Origin: Phragmitibacter flavus
Lineage (GTDB): Bacteria; Verrucomicrobiota; Verrucomicrobiia; Verrucomicrobiales; Verrucomicrobiaceae
Direction of reading: 5' to 3'
DNA length: 64,000 nt
NCBI RefSeq assembly: GCF_005780165.1
Contig: NZ_VAUV01000003.1
Coordinates: 124,001 to 188,000 of the forward strand
In this document: piece by piece, positions 56,201 through 58,060 of the stretch
Layout of the letters: each line of letters starts with the position of its first letter
Position numbering within the stretch: position 1 is the stretch's first letter
The notes under the pieces: model-generated
Databases searched by the model: none
What the model was told of the DNA's origin: nothing
What the model saw: only the letters and a program-made list of their open reading frames with translations
Position numbers and translations under genes: made by a program

Positions 56201-57931
56201 CGTGTCGGCATTGTCCTGATGGCCGGTCAGCGTGCCCGTCAAACGACCGGCCGCTTTAAACACAAACGTGTTGTCCGAGTCCGTTCCGGTCGTGATGTTT
56301 TGCACGCCGGTAAAATTCACCAGGCCAGTCGCGGCAGCTCCCGACTTCAAATTGCCCGCGTCCAATCCGGTCACGGTCCAGGTCCCGCCGATTTCGGCTC
56401 CGATCACCGTGTTGGTGCCCGATCCCAAATCCAGGGTGACCGTCACGCCGTTGTCCGCGGCCAGCTTTTTGAGATTGACGGTGTCGTTGCCGTTTCCGGT
56501 CAGAATGATGAGGCTCTGCAATCCCGTCGCGGAAAGCGGCGCGTTGATCGTGATCAAATCGTCCCATGCTCCGGTCGCGTCATTAGCGCCGGTGTTGATG
56601 GTGACCGTCTGGATGTTTTTGAAAACGATGTATTCAAAAGCGGTGCCGCCACTCGTGCCGGAAATGCGAAGTTGATCAGGACCGACATCCGAACCTTCCC
56701 GATCAATCGAGATGTTGTCGACGCCGCCCGGAGTGACAAACGTGAAACTCGGATTGGTGACACTCAATCCTGGATTGGAACCGCTGACCGATGCGCCATT
56801 CACGTAAACGGGTTCGAGACCGGTAAAGGAGATTTGGTTTTGACCGGCTTGAATGACGCCGTCTCCAAAAACCTGGCCGGGAGTGTAGCTGCCGCCAGTC
56901 GCGCCATTCAGAACGAGTGAGTCGAATCCGCCGGTGCCGCCGTGGAACTCGATGGACAGAGAAAAGTCGCCGCGAGCCAGGTCAACGGTGAGCGTGTCAT
57001 CGGTTGTATCGCTGCCGTGGAAAATCAGGCCGGTAATGCCCTGCGATTGCAGATGATCAGGGCGGAAACTCCAGAGATCGACCTCTCCGAAAATGAAAAC
57101 ACCCAGCCTGTTATCAGCCGTAAGGTAGGCTGCATGGCCGAGATAAGTGGAATTTGAGTCTAAAACAGTAGGTGCGGGAAGATTTTCACCCTCCGGCGGT
57201 CCATTGGCGGCATTCAATGCCTCGACCATCTGCTCAGGATGCGGATTGGAAATATCTCCCGTCGTGCCCTCCTGAGTATCGTGATTTTCAGTTGAAGTTG
57301 GCGTGTCCGTGGCGGTCGAACCGGAGTTCGTTCCCGCCGAAATTGGCTGCTGCTCGGTGCCCGTTTGATCCGTCGCAGGCAGGATTGGCGTGTCCAGATC
57401 ACCTCCCAAAATGGGGGTGGGATCCTGCTCGGCAAGCGTCTCGGAAGACAGATCAGCATCGAAGTTTTCGCCGATGCTGTTGCTCACAAAACTGAGCGAT
57501 TGACCCTCGTCAGAAGGCAAATCCACCGTCGGTTGATCAGCCAAAACTTCCGATTCGGAAGGCAGGGTCACCGGCGTTTGAGCCTCTGGAAGTTCGGGCA
57601 AAACCCCCGTTTCGGTGGGTTCGCTGGCGTCTTCCAAGGGCTGGGTTTCACCGAACATGAAGTCGGTTTCGGCCATATTTTGAGTCGAATGGGAGCCCGA
57701 ATCGGGGGTCTCCAAGAGGGCGAATTCGGCCTGCTGGTAGACATCCACCGGAGCGCTGTGGGAGGTGGATTGAACCACCTCGGGAACCGGAACTCCCGCA
57801 TCCACCGGACCGGCGGAGAGCAGGATTCGAGGCTCCAAAACCTCCAAAAGATAGGCCCCCGCATACTCCCCCCGCAGCCGTAATGGCCGGGCTTTGTAAC
57901 GCGATTTGCGCTTATTTTGGGGGTGTTCCAT
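26246..57931 (-). CDS. Giant LEPR-XLL / RTX repeat protein (10,561 aa), putative secreted or surface adhesin
   Basis: A single uninterrupted frame of 31.7 kb. The N-terminus is basic (MEHPQNKRKSRYKARPLRLR) and continues into LLEVLEPRILLSAGP (residues about 28-42), the LEPR-XLL motif known from very large proteins of Gram-negative bacteria. An acidic Pro/Thr/Glu-rich linker follows to about 270. Next come beta-rich haemagglutinin-like units to about 1480, then a long array of ~100-residue repeats ending SIA.N.I (about 1480-5000), then an FHA-like region to about 8100. Three Calx-beta-like units follow (about 8190-8640), then a GD[NHE]G array with canonical RTX nonapeptides (about 8880-10430), and a hydrophobic tail. 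The RTX part should bind calcium after export. There is no Sec-type signal peptide and no Shine-Dalgarno site. The genes just upstream encode SecA-like and HlyD-like proteins. Confidence 0.93.
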   Translation of the reverse strand: MEHPQNKRKSRYKARPLRLRGEYAGAYLLEVLEPRILLSAGPVDAGVPVPEVVQSTSHSAPVDVYQQAEFALLETPDSGSHSTQNMAETDFMFGETQPLEDASEPTETGVLPELPEAQTPVTLPSESEVLADQPTVDLPSDEGQSLSFVSNSIGENFDADLSSETLAEQDPTPILGGDLDTPILPATDQTGTEQQPISAGTNSGSTATDTPTSTENHDTQEGTTGDISNPHPEQMVEALNAANGPPEGENLPAPTVLDSNSTYLGHAAYLTADNRLGVFIFGEVDLWSFRPDHLQSQGITGLIFHGSDTTDDTLTVDLARGDFSLSIEFHGGTGGFDSLVLNGATGGSYTPGQVFGDGVIQAGQNQISFTGLEPVYVNGASVSGSNPGLSVTNPSFTFVTPGGVDNISIDREGSDVGPDQLRISGTSGGTAFEYIVFKNIQTVTINTGANDATGAWDDLITINAPLSATGLQSLIILTGNGNDTVNLKKLAADNGVTVTLDLGSGTNTVIGAEIGGTWTVTGLDAGNLKSGAAATGLVNFTGVQNITTGTDSDNTFVFKAAGRLTGTLTGHQDNADTILIEVDAKAAAQTVAFTFVPDTTNGSVLVGGVTVVSYVGVRSAANLQFNGTVGSDQMRLRRGNVLDSVVLESSNGTFGNIDISGMTDSLTIRAGAGDDQLTVDPQIFSADVGFLFDGEAGNDSLIMAAGTSVGGLTDGNSYIVIPHLTDTKKLQLALASSPTTAVDLTSIALGSEHYLLLDSAKAFVVPPAGLLEDTLVFVADHGFTTGQAVIYNNGGGRSLGPLVSGVVYYAVAISSTTLQLALSSEYALRETPDTIKLTDGGLSLPNSIHTLQKVLVFDPLLGLDLSGNTITTTFEHGIEIGAAVATVSYRAGAKFDSALYIASSNHSGIVSRDDMGVQFVGMESVEDRSQSNERIVRLPQADNLAVVSKVGSQIHVTSPDDDFVDFKMAEPLDFLSLELLSGNNTVIVEMFAKNGSLDFTIDGRPAGTADIPEVSGLTAVNRLEVRTQGNGSAQDFVFSKMSGDATSGDFTFNGSTYLSYRGIEDAPHLLVSGTSAADNITITTPAVGRFQIASDTFATISATMAGGSLTIDGAAGNDTFNLPTGVSVTSPLTLLGGGHTVSDTLNIAGTYRDLTYGGFEVVTDSATTVRRTFLGTDGANDVIELRKGTGSRLELVMNSSVIAFNEPSERLRIVTLGGNDQITVDLSGRAAGTNKDLTATLEIDGGAGTDTVTIDGGHFASMQVISVETLDDTSVVDAFFFQTPDDDNQIRISRDGNGQLKVESLNGTFGSFTLFDPAVSFTILGGDGNDSFVFAGILTLTSALTLAGGKGRDSISFNDDLFLPGKTLIADAETITVAAGKTISTRVVATGANHLTANSVADSGSIFFKSTTATGDRPNGTRENHIETITVNSGARLLTQGTGGFAFGDIMLRAGALGYTDNWTVNFVDVEARVTVNSAIIKGGKVDIIAIARATQRTSFLPEGLDALPAPLIGTLLGGAVNIPFSVSVADARAIIELKGSTIIEATTFKADADANTNAAAMIFVTGLGVVYLESNPTANVIVESGVSITATGNVTLSSKAVSMLSGAAVVLKLSRSDGSPVNVALAIGNSKAESKTHLQLGSTIVSGGNVLVSSETVWNHSLAATAGAFRNGIVGIAVTVSIFETSSDAWVDGSVVANGDVTVLADSRIFTFAKDQPNLTAWNSANYGRNMFVSSGAAGSGGIANKIIKGVWAVTAPLRVVRNLWMDKVKSKLGSLDNTNGIAGAISYGEQTHRSSARIGNSATSSAAAGNHAVVISKTGNVLVVSTTTDTPQTSAIAGVDYSNAPDEVKKKGLSIGITIADFIYGSEAYIGKHAELDAAKVLSVYSASSLPFDIKWADVGQNSAEGAGLVGPILASVVSKVNPNAGIQNGFFTSWSQASAVTQDIAIAGALSYFDFNPSAHSYIDEFAKINQKTVLDSVAVVRADQEVLVQAISEIQTINLVGNISYLGLPFIPGTAFYGLKSGNAIGAAVLILNYNTNTSAQVRRGVLLDAKTLYVAASTVSGAINFAQSGGSASKYGGVGGSAVITVDNLTVASIDDGATINVLDGPTKLRDALGAVVQNDDHVDITFGSALSVFASDDIRIVNIGGGFLRSQSVGVGISIPIAIVNRVTKAYIGNDPDEALATDDSGNINATGSIAVHSTNSGYIANVGIAGTYSTSDPVSPTDPNAKFTGGAGEYGIAISGDFTMNDVTDKTYAFVRQAVISSGSGLSIVATNSTQLMALGGSVAISANDPLAKSPGGLAGSVAFNQANNETKAYIQDSSITLSGALLVKAEIPELEFASGITRPNYIALAAGIGVTLANNLSGTSFSLAGSVAVNEIHNDTRAYLTGSTVTLTNGGSATVTAINDSMIVGVGGTVEYGGRIGVGAAAAINEISGITEAYLENTDLSAASLSVSANTGGEIIAVAAAFGYSGTTPKPPGGFHVEIAITVNTITSTSRAAIIGNRTVDGTVTATSGDITLRVDDTSAIYSGAGAVAVTTGTAAAAGAALAFNTITNTSRSIISSSRVTATTGKVSLTASSRPEIIGIALGVAVSTGQAKFTGAGSVASNVIVTTVEASIQSSSTVTAGGNVELLAEDKSEVDSFTGGISVALAGRGAIGASISYNRVSNGITAYIGSSTVTSNSGNISVRAISTPLMVAIGAAGAGSGGAGSINGAGTITINSIANAVDAHIMGSIITATVGDVLVSASEAATMYVVALAGAGASNGIAIGGSIAYNYVGGTIQNQMSGGVSPDPNVISFLNGPAGMPLPSAADGDTNVRSGVRAYIDSSDVEAGGRVQVLAGYRDPATLDDLGPLEVSNIVFAPGSQASFFADSIRFATAHGLTTGQQVAYKNGGTAIGGLTTNTTYYVIVLDANTIKLAATQEDAFAGIGIELTSKGSAGTDQIFAINADTRISFKPADLVITGNQINLGKEHKFATGQFVVYHSGINAADRLANLIDGKVYYVTVVDGNTIRLSDPTATSTFITVSGGVGVDHSLTALVSSGLSFDPSSSAVTIHNNNASSINLGSGHGLNTGDAVIYKNGGGTNLGGLVDGQTYFVIVVGSDRIRLAASSDDALLDTPKYIELLSAGAGSNHRFIVKPSVISAGGTLLPLPVAIGAQIVAVTAAGAGGTKIAGAGAVSLSFIRMSVDAHIANITGSNAIVAGGGISVLAEDTSHVNMGTGAIAIGLSGPGAIAIGASVGLADVRNVIQAGIENAKVQSLTGAVTVKASETSRIINVVIGGAGASGASGIAAGGSIAVNIIKNQVDAYIRSSSDVEAATSVSVGAFDTSSIATLAGFISASVGGKAGVGLAFAVNDIGSTIRASIDNSVVFAGTDLTVEAKFARPVALPPGLDAQIAAMAVSGGGAADIAGAGSVSLNWIHNLVEARIANIGNLNTDASRYNGAEIYAGNKLSVLASDSSTINTITGAISVAGIGAKGASGAIGASISYTYIGNDPYNDTSTLGNIVRAAIENISGTINVGQVEVSATSTSSILNVSVAGSAAGNFALGASVAINRIRNTVEAYISGTGSLTASSTSNPAVLVSAVNGAAIRAFSGGFGLAINLKKPVGAAFGVSVSENSINATTSAYIDGMSVVAGGDIRVVANNTGSSIWALSLGAAVAVSSPTGGGAVNVAATGASTLNTINSNTSASIKNRRRGAANDLAPIRSTSGSIEVSASDTSEIIARSVGAAIAVATGSPASGSVAIGVSLARNYITSNVTANVLSADVSSATSTSVTAEVERSVTALSVAASVAVAAGSQVAVALSGAGAESTNVLLGNTNAYLDNSRVNAGGSVTLSSSDISDITAVVVAVSGGALSIGAAISDNYIGYNSDGDRIGNQVRAYSLNSTITAGGALKVSAVADATIDARVGAGSLGITVGGSGLALSGSGVHAENRVALLAHAFADGVSQTSNAFVNGITASRIEYQAEDTTTITAEAGAVSIAAALGNKGIDVSISIGVGLARNTISSEALAYIKNAGGNGVTTTSTTDGDIWIHAKSDNTITTTAFAASLAASFGTNSAGISGAGAESTNVILTKTNAFIESSTIVAARHVTLEATNDSDIDAIVMAASVGVGIGAAGGVGASIGASLARNHLGYDLSGNRVPVEVQAYVLNSSIDARGNLTQTATSTLTIDSLVGSGSVAIAAGATVGVGVSGAGASAINKSAALVRAYIDGVGTTGIRAASVSLTASDESFITARVGAVSIAAAFGKAGVAVSIGVGLAENTVSNEVETYIKNAPASGVLLGVSTEPGKSSLDGSTLLRVGDRVRLDANYAAGDFTSTVDGTGKKIVTIAQGQTVKLGSDYAIAALQATTTGVNSRTVSYGTFVQVNGGSIYRFIVSATVSETFDINAQDYTNTARWAKVSGDAGATYVYVGANGSLDLSRQEYGNTANWKKIGGEAGATYQYIGAAGSRDLRREDYTDTALWTKVQPGDITLTSTEKATIDAKAVAASVAVGGGTGGVGVSGAGADATNIILTKTSARIQDAIISSARNITLTATDETTITAKVESIAAALGVGAVAAGIAIGGSTATNNIGYLANGTEQATTVTASMTNVQALAKGSIVLSAIEDAKIEAEVESTAVAVALGGGGLAASGAGVGVHNKIATNVSAFIDQSRGTGITSLAGGISLLAKDTSISTSKGGAASVAAAVGISANSISIGVAVSSSSVKNVVEAYVQNSTLTTTAGDLTITAIESATVTTTSQAAAVSVNFSISGLTLAGGGAEANSTIISTTRAFVTGSTLTIDGDLNISASNESSAKSEVQSTSVAVGVIAIAAGGSVANAAVYPRVEAFATTSGTIGARSIMITAEAKPKAEAIAASLNVSTGLAIGVSKSNANIGPQAGTDISTVAAYIGGTINANSLTVIALQSLPTSGISAHATATGSTGGLLIGIDATVTTSTNTSVVRSYVLDDSTLTIQGATLISASNNTRQSANSSSVAVGGLVAVGATNATANSNSSTKSYFGNRVKLTGSTLSITASGVDNNYAETRAGAGGVVGVAAARPTTSGNSATLAGIGSGSSTRNIDLTTRGTGQLVLTATHQNIFNTRVGTDAYGFLSGSGAEIDNRVDSSVDVSVGIGADIKARGIDITATNRIDKPALDGGLDNVYGTTGGLVSAAGANSETRVRLSTEISIGAGAKLEVIGIVSNDRVFKLKALNIINAVDTLAFLTAGALAGAGADALFVTDLMEAIVRIGAGAKLLSPGALDLSARSQTDVKVTVSAETFGAATVALGEAEVRITPVNSILIETGTSLATATQLRAFGDLNLSAGRGPEADLVVAADQYKIEARWDGFAGSVIPISDVNANAYLFAQNFITIGDHALLQTARQASLFAGKDAIGSMVGKAKTVSWVSAIGDALGGNNAEAYAGRVLAEVQGFVEMNGTVETGIAREQSLVLSSWNDVTGQITGYTASPGITFTTSIKQLESNQVQQLRQARVVLAQFGNKNATLKSFYETEIARLEAELTANGQRTLVWNGTSYDEFFATREVLVVTIDPIWAQGGRIEVNADQLSGTGEFIAPSDITVEIINNTPFFIELKGITIPSVVMGLFFNGNLISSRADVNGINVMQANADNANNYDGVDNLMMARTALFTVPALATGSNTPQISVKNTLNVNTVTPSSGGNYPWPNITVLGPDQGGLGLYNDLGNVLLETHTSGTASINILGAVRAKNLTVIAGGDVYVSGLTSYAVGGEPASLLGPATTGTYGAGTATAPGVTPATEGSTAWNLAMGSTVGILFSITDIRDFDAIISRLVAGSDRLSQHIWSRIDADTKELLQDRTASLFQRESALVDALNDIVLGYGLYNFGTPLLAAGWLFNGITLAQDVRTYAVANTTGVNLIRANHLLIRDAYGVAFNNVANYNLYGDRIHIEAEFININGVVQSGRDTYTLVLDNGLALAEAQSMINAGQAGRLYLSRVSKAYPGFSVYFNTIENRFEIDELRASGGHVELFGNVVNTGTGELRILGGYATINITNNTAKNLMVNRLDASQRGAGTLVIYDKAGGSPSTGTKDPVNTNVPYTSIYQWTPTGVTLSTNGSSSASHSGTTTLLNGYSHVYNPATGWRYGWTTEVQQNLIKKKRFKSGSWGGFIPDVFQTENIAWDSIEVQGTPRYAGSGPYYYKYVSTAADASGATSGTDPYNYKQTTVNNSDSGVQLVYHTDYWTWYGSHVYISDYQQVVGQSVMHTHSVAAAKTININFIGAQEGAITIKSENGGGVQINGAIANPTGITTIHTNGSITAVGGDASISGRRIDLKAGGDIGSATNPLKTNVTDMAHQFLSTAGNVFLNTPQHDFASNAGSTALIKYATVRVADSHGVNLGKRGSVYRYVGNAATLNLASANYFDKSQWSEVLATTQDVVKHNDKYYRYLGGPASVDLSSATYTDTSKWSEVTTRPSLKAVSTNGGIYLTETAGDLLVDNIEATNGGTVVLKADGAIKVAQQNSSTWYGGTVTGGKINLTALAGGVGNDTSRPLVINSGVLPSGALTTNVLDVTINAKGNIFIRESTGNLLVNQIITTGTVWIRVDSGSLIDANSARVRDERSYNELKEGVWGSLSLTNYTRDANGNLVYTGAAENKILSIISAYEAGKTQEYRTFWQFHTSYDSVADKVGLTTVEREYYETFYAGQGLSVTEIANAITTIENARTVQYKVLKDEFTNYFGGSLPSTYDASFQYQASTTKKQEIRASIKVWTEDELTRLVGAGLLKSVTSTRVDAESANIVATDVTLIIANGQAGNTTAPLTILLDGHVFTDAEIIAMAAAERADVSFLGGAPINTTVHFNAANGNNKATIRTANGSAWSGLMAGMTIKVNGATGNATQGLAYYTIFDVTGDTITLVSGDVLVAEAGRAVTILPIVLDPLFAAQGDAKQVAVTFNYNGYNNDGTRKADTITRTAGSWLADGYVVGSLVRIAGSSANASDDEYFTVADVTASVLTLSTRDKVITETTATTLSFTRGVSPTLTAIVIEQNDDVNINATGVINVNASSHVFLGSAAQNGLDSDLRVGQVTAGTQSNPGSVRIKSALSIINIGPAGVANIIGGNTILESALGSIGSHTTPFLTNLYAGGTLTARAMGDIYVSEHVTGNTAGNMEIESVYSRTGTVHLEADGSIIDALNNGFTKIKGMLVELKAGGNIGEGGTGGGQPDYLEVDVDDSGTLTAVAEGSIWIAETAGNMNLRIVLSKTGDVDLKAQLSILDAVDVVNPTAPVFYNPANPNAAGDITTGPRLGANVVGNHITLTALLGSIGALNNDLDINSDHSNANVLGLLTSTSADHTYLMETSGDLWLNVVTAGAGSTAFITNAVGSIYNGNPGGDNAISGSLWLFARDNIGSQSNPITTRTGNIKGKATTGSLFIQNTGAVTIGGVAGGAAGNAPAGFEAGGSVIFTAQSPVTVSQNILAKDQILIISKDGLDPTADFLRVLDGIKLITTGAVGTPLSNLASGHTYTAKVVSAGVIQLLGANGNVIDLNAPANAALLHFITLSTEHGTDPKYAKFDGSQINAANNTITIGTATGLMDGDVVIYTVEGSITLLAGDALVLEQNVELDATSAIHLEADFNKAEPQGTAPASITVDKAKLSAGTSMTALASGDIRVIGGSRLEAGTSMTLRSGNNFFLSAGSQLIAGTTMEIRAAGSGTSVEILLEGSLAAVTTDIYGGAAADVITMRPEAIVGHFRIWGGAGEDLITLDRLPSLDMAHKFLPGVTGAASLANGHENPQVRNRVDVDGQGGADHYVINTSAAEDILISIHDSGAENDGADVLTINGTSASDVFLVRAGFVAAMQAWNNVYRWDGSRWVVQESATGTALPGTGAGVGAVFRLTVNQSPSFAAGVYEWNGSAWISLAFTSGTVLPDIASTTGALFVLAPPAGTTTLFGAEYERINYDDSINVLRINGANGDDRFYVDDNSAITTLDGGNGKDFFLFGQVFGAEREAPDMVAPGDEIATIETTLGFISRGISFATVALGGDDDDTFNVFSNKATLKLYGEDGNDHFVVRAFRLKGTNHISSSDTQVSGGDGDDLVEYNMNAPVGIDGGAGTNTLVVIGTEAADVFVITKDGVIGAGLNVSFKSVQKLQVDGMEGDDHFYVLSTHSDLITTLIGGAGSDTFYVAGDVTSPVVAASTEGRASVINHSLFSNDPAFDGVFASGIPATVSNGSTGVVVVTPSGNGTIVGEPGSGISDADSYTLHMSANAPAQPTVVYLTVAAALASSKFLPNGGSVLVSLDGVNFYSELVLVFDSTKAGMDADAWSRTQTIYVKAVDDTVIEGEQTISILHSISSNNAAFDRKDIAPVEVRLIDNDKPGLVVTKPSTTLEIVEGSAGTTYQISLTGKPNVGETVTVILNNPDGYLTFAAALLNQAGRISGNTVTFNESNWNDPFVVRVSATDDGQNRFLVGRIVHTISSSAGNGAYVGAVDEARITVEITDKNTGGIIVTPVDASGNPDGGTNVTETTPDYYTIELTKAPTSTVTVVIRTDGNTLVSAFDPADPRFATNVPLGISLSTRLGVGSDDFLLSTNGTAAADLSFFTRDGSSFGVNLDGVVTLGDVLERVNTATGNAGKVTMTFDVNTHLLSVIDHTSGAAQFKVEDAAGAQSASKLKLAGVGAAGGTITSGQLNQNATVSTVTFDATNWNDPFMVKLSVNPNAPAVVGTQSIHAFPPQPNTTSRIQGPLLIEGDVMPGQDRTLRPGVRLPTEVDVPLPTINVIESGVVVDTIHVFNHGSQSADSGRLGNPVNASGIAAEYGVVVADILARINEFKNLSGLNMGGGLTLDYGVPGLPDSRYFEGGITYHNVEVTEINLGNNNDTFTIDGTAHRPDFRNITILNTGRGNDTVTVNLDADTNGDVAVNLGDGDDFFYGDTSTRSLIVFGGAGKDTIEGGRGDDMLFGDHGVVEYFNTSGELVTRLGIGLLERSTDSLSRLYVPFLQTDGGLNQVRRAATRLPMIGGDDRIDGDAGRDVIFGGAGKDTITAQVGGKIILGDHGEANLGGTAVGATNDVFSTDPDLGDDDIIIGGADGVGNIILGGAGNDNITGGTGDDIILGDNGVVERNHLSIITRVYTIAPTIGGVDTIAGGSGADIIMGGAKGDIINAPLGGKIILGDSGVVNLAADARIVGDVGDVYSTDYDLGGVDIITGGADGLGNIIIGGAGADVIRGGTGDDVILGDNGYISRNAAGIVTAITTLAPDIGGDDFIDVGGGDNIVFGGAGSDLINVDAVTRQPLGTADGDDVVLGDHGRAEFNPVTGVLTYITTTDPTKGAADYIFAGNGSNTVLGGGGADVITGGNDRDVMVGDHGNATFDATGVLTKITTSDHTIGGDDLMDAGNGDNTVLGGIGADQITGGDDSDVVLGDNGFAEFDSVGGISILRRIETLDPLIGADDLIFVGDGSNTVIGGFGKDDVTGGNDRDVVIGDNGLAIFNSAGVLVSITTITPEIGDVDTIKVGNGDNTIFGGQGGDFITGGDDRDVIVGDNGSATFDDAGVLLTIRTSDAAVAGSYDDQIQAGKGPDTVLGGNGKDNIQAGGDDADDVVLGDNGFAEFDSVNGMSILRRIESTDHAIGDDDIIVVGDGNNTVIAGAGADQVTGGADRDVIVGDNGQALFNASGVLVYITTTAPTIGGDDEIFSGDGDNTVLGGVGADQINGGDDRDVVVGDNGNATFNDAGILIYITTSDPTIGGNDVINSGDGDNIVLGGVGADEITGGSDRDVVVGDNGNATFGSTGILLFITTSEPTIGGDDVIESANGDNIVLGGYGADRIVGGDDRDVVVGDNGNATFNALGILTFITTSDPCIGSGDVILVGNGDNIVLGGAGGDQVTGGADRDVVIGDHGNATFNDAGELIFITTSDVFCGGDDLIEVGDGNNTVLGGSGSDDISSGEGNDVILGDNGEATFDPVTGLLVHVITTDSGIGDDDLIKTGNGNNTVIGGAGSDTVLAGEGDDMILGDEGQATFVNGVITMAETLFSGVGDDDVIDAGNGRNVVIGGVGADVITTGNGADIVLGDEGRAVFENGMAVSVTTLNSGVGTGDLIDLGNGNNFAMGGAGNDQITSGSGNDVVMGDEGHAYFENGNIYWAESLNPLVGGNDAIFLGDGNNTAIGGVGDDYIVSGFGNGVLLGDNGRVSWTTFAGYSILNSVVTLAPGVGGSDRIFGGAGAYLIMGGAGADYLDTVNNPYSSVILGDNGEANYDSGGRLDSVRTNNPNTGNSDTIVGGHGDDVLFGGAGGDNIRGGNGRDFIMGDNGRATLAGGDNRHLVVDSFTSTDFGSGGSDTIRAGGGDDVVFGGRGGDFIDGESGNDVLLGDQGAYQRGSRNSGGVTLLVESNNAFGGDDRIYGGSGQDLLYGQAGDDILEGGSGHDSLFGGYGNDRLLGQGGNDILVGGPGADFLDGGPGRDTLYVDLFDIWVGGFPEDIIIGGPAETTGLIIGQTINLLNLFGLSLTDGAAERFELAASGRYFIKLMSFDDLEIGTLYAYQLPSIILGEAAVLSDMMMSMMWSGFGPQFTWHWFGEYSVPTLIGLGEFLETQWGTLLLLTS
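26640..31290 (-). repeat. Coding repeat array: 24 copies of a ~57-residue GD[NHEQS]G unit
   Basis: Within the giant gene the translated segment repeats the pattern DV[IV][LV]GDNG.A.F...G.L..I.T.., followed by GGDD.I..G.G.N.V.GG.G.D.I.GG. I count 24 GD-x-G cores, from LFGDHGVVEYF to LLGDQGAYQRG. The unit combines two RTX-like GG.G.D turns with a short beta hairpin. The last ~100 residues of the array are canonical RTX nonapeptides (YGGSGQDLLYGQAGDD). Confidence 0.85.
32400..33350 (-). repeat. Three Calx-beta-like domains in the giant protein
   Basis: Three consecutive units start with V.VTP or VVTKP words: VVVTPSGNGTIVGEPGSG, LVVTKPSTTLEIVEGSAG and IIVTPVDASGNPDGGTNVTE. Each is followed by YT or YQI.L...P and DD..IEGE- or DDGQN-type acidic loops. 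This matches Calx-beta, a calcium-binding beta sandwich common in surface proteins. Confidence 0.65.
43000..53500 (-). repeat. Long beta-repeat array in the giant protein (about 3500 residues)
   Basis: The translation cycles through A.I..STV.A.G.V...A.D.S.I.A..GA.SVA....A.G.SIA.N.I.N..., with a period near 100 residues. Typical words are IGASIAYNY, GVGLARNTIS and SGAGA. The pattern is that of a right-handed beta-helix or filamentous-haemagglutinin-like stalk. The DNA repeats are divergent enough that no frameshift has fixed. Confidence 0.7.
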
Positions 57932-57954
57932 GAAGGAGGAAGAATCGCATTGTC

Positions 57955-57970
57955 GCTGATTGCAATCAGC
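57955..57970. promoter_or_regulatory. Perfect 16-bp palindrome upstream of the giant gene, candidate operator
   Basis: GCTGATTGCAATCAGC is fully self-complementary and starts 24 bases before the ATG of the giant gene, in the 129-base gap after the SecA-like gene. Its position near the translation start suits a repressor site or mRNA hairpin. The sequence between it and the ATG is pyrimidine-rich (TTCTTCCTCCTTC) and contains no Shine-Dalgarno site. Confidence 0.6.
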
Positions 57971-58060
57971 TGACGAGCGGCGGGACCTGTAATTTCTCGT
58001 CGAAATTGTGCAAAGTTTATTTTATGGAAATGAGAAAAAACCACAGCTCATAAGCCTAAA

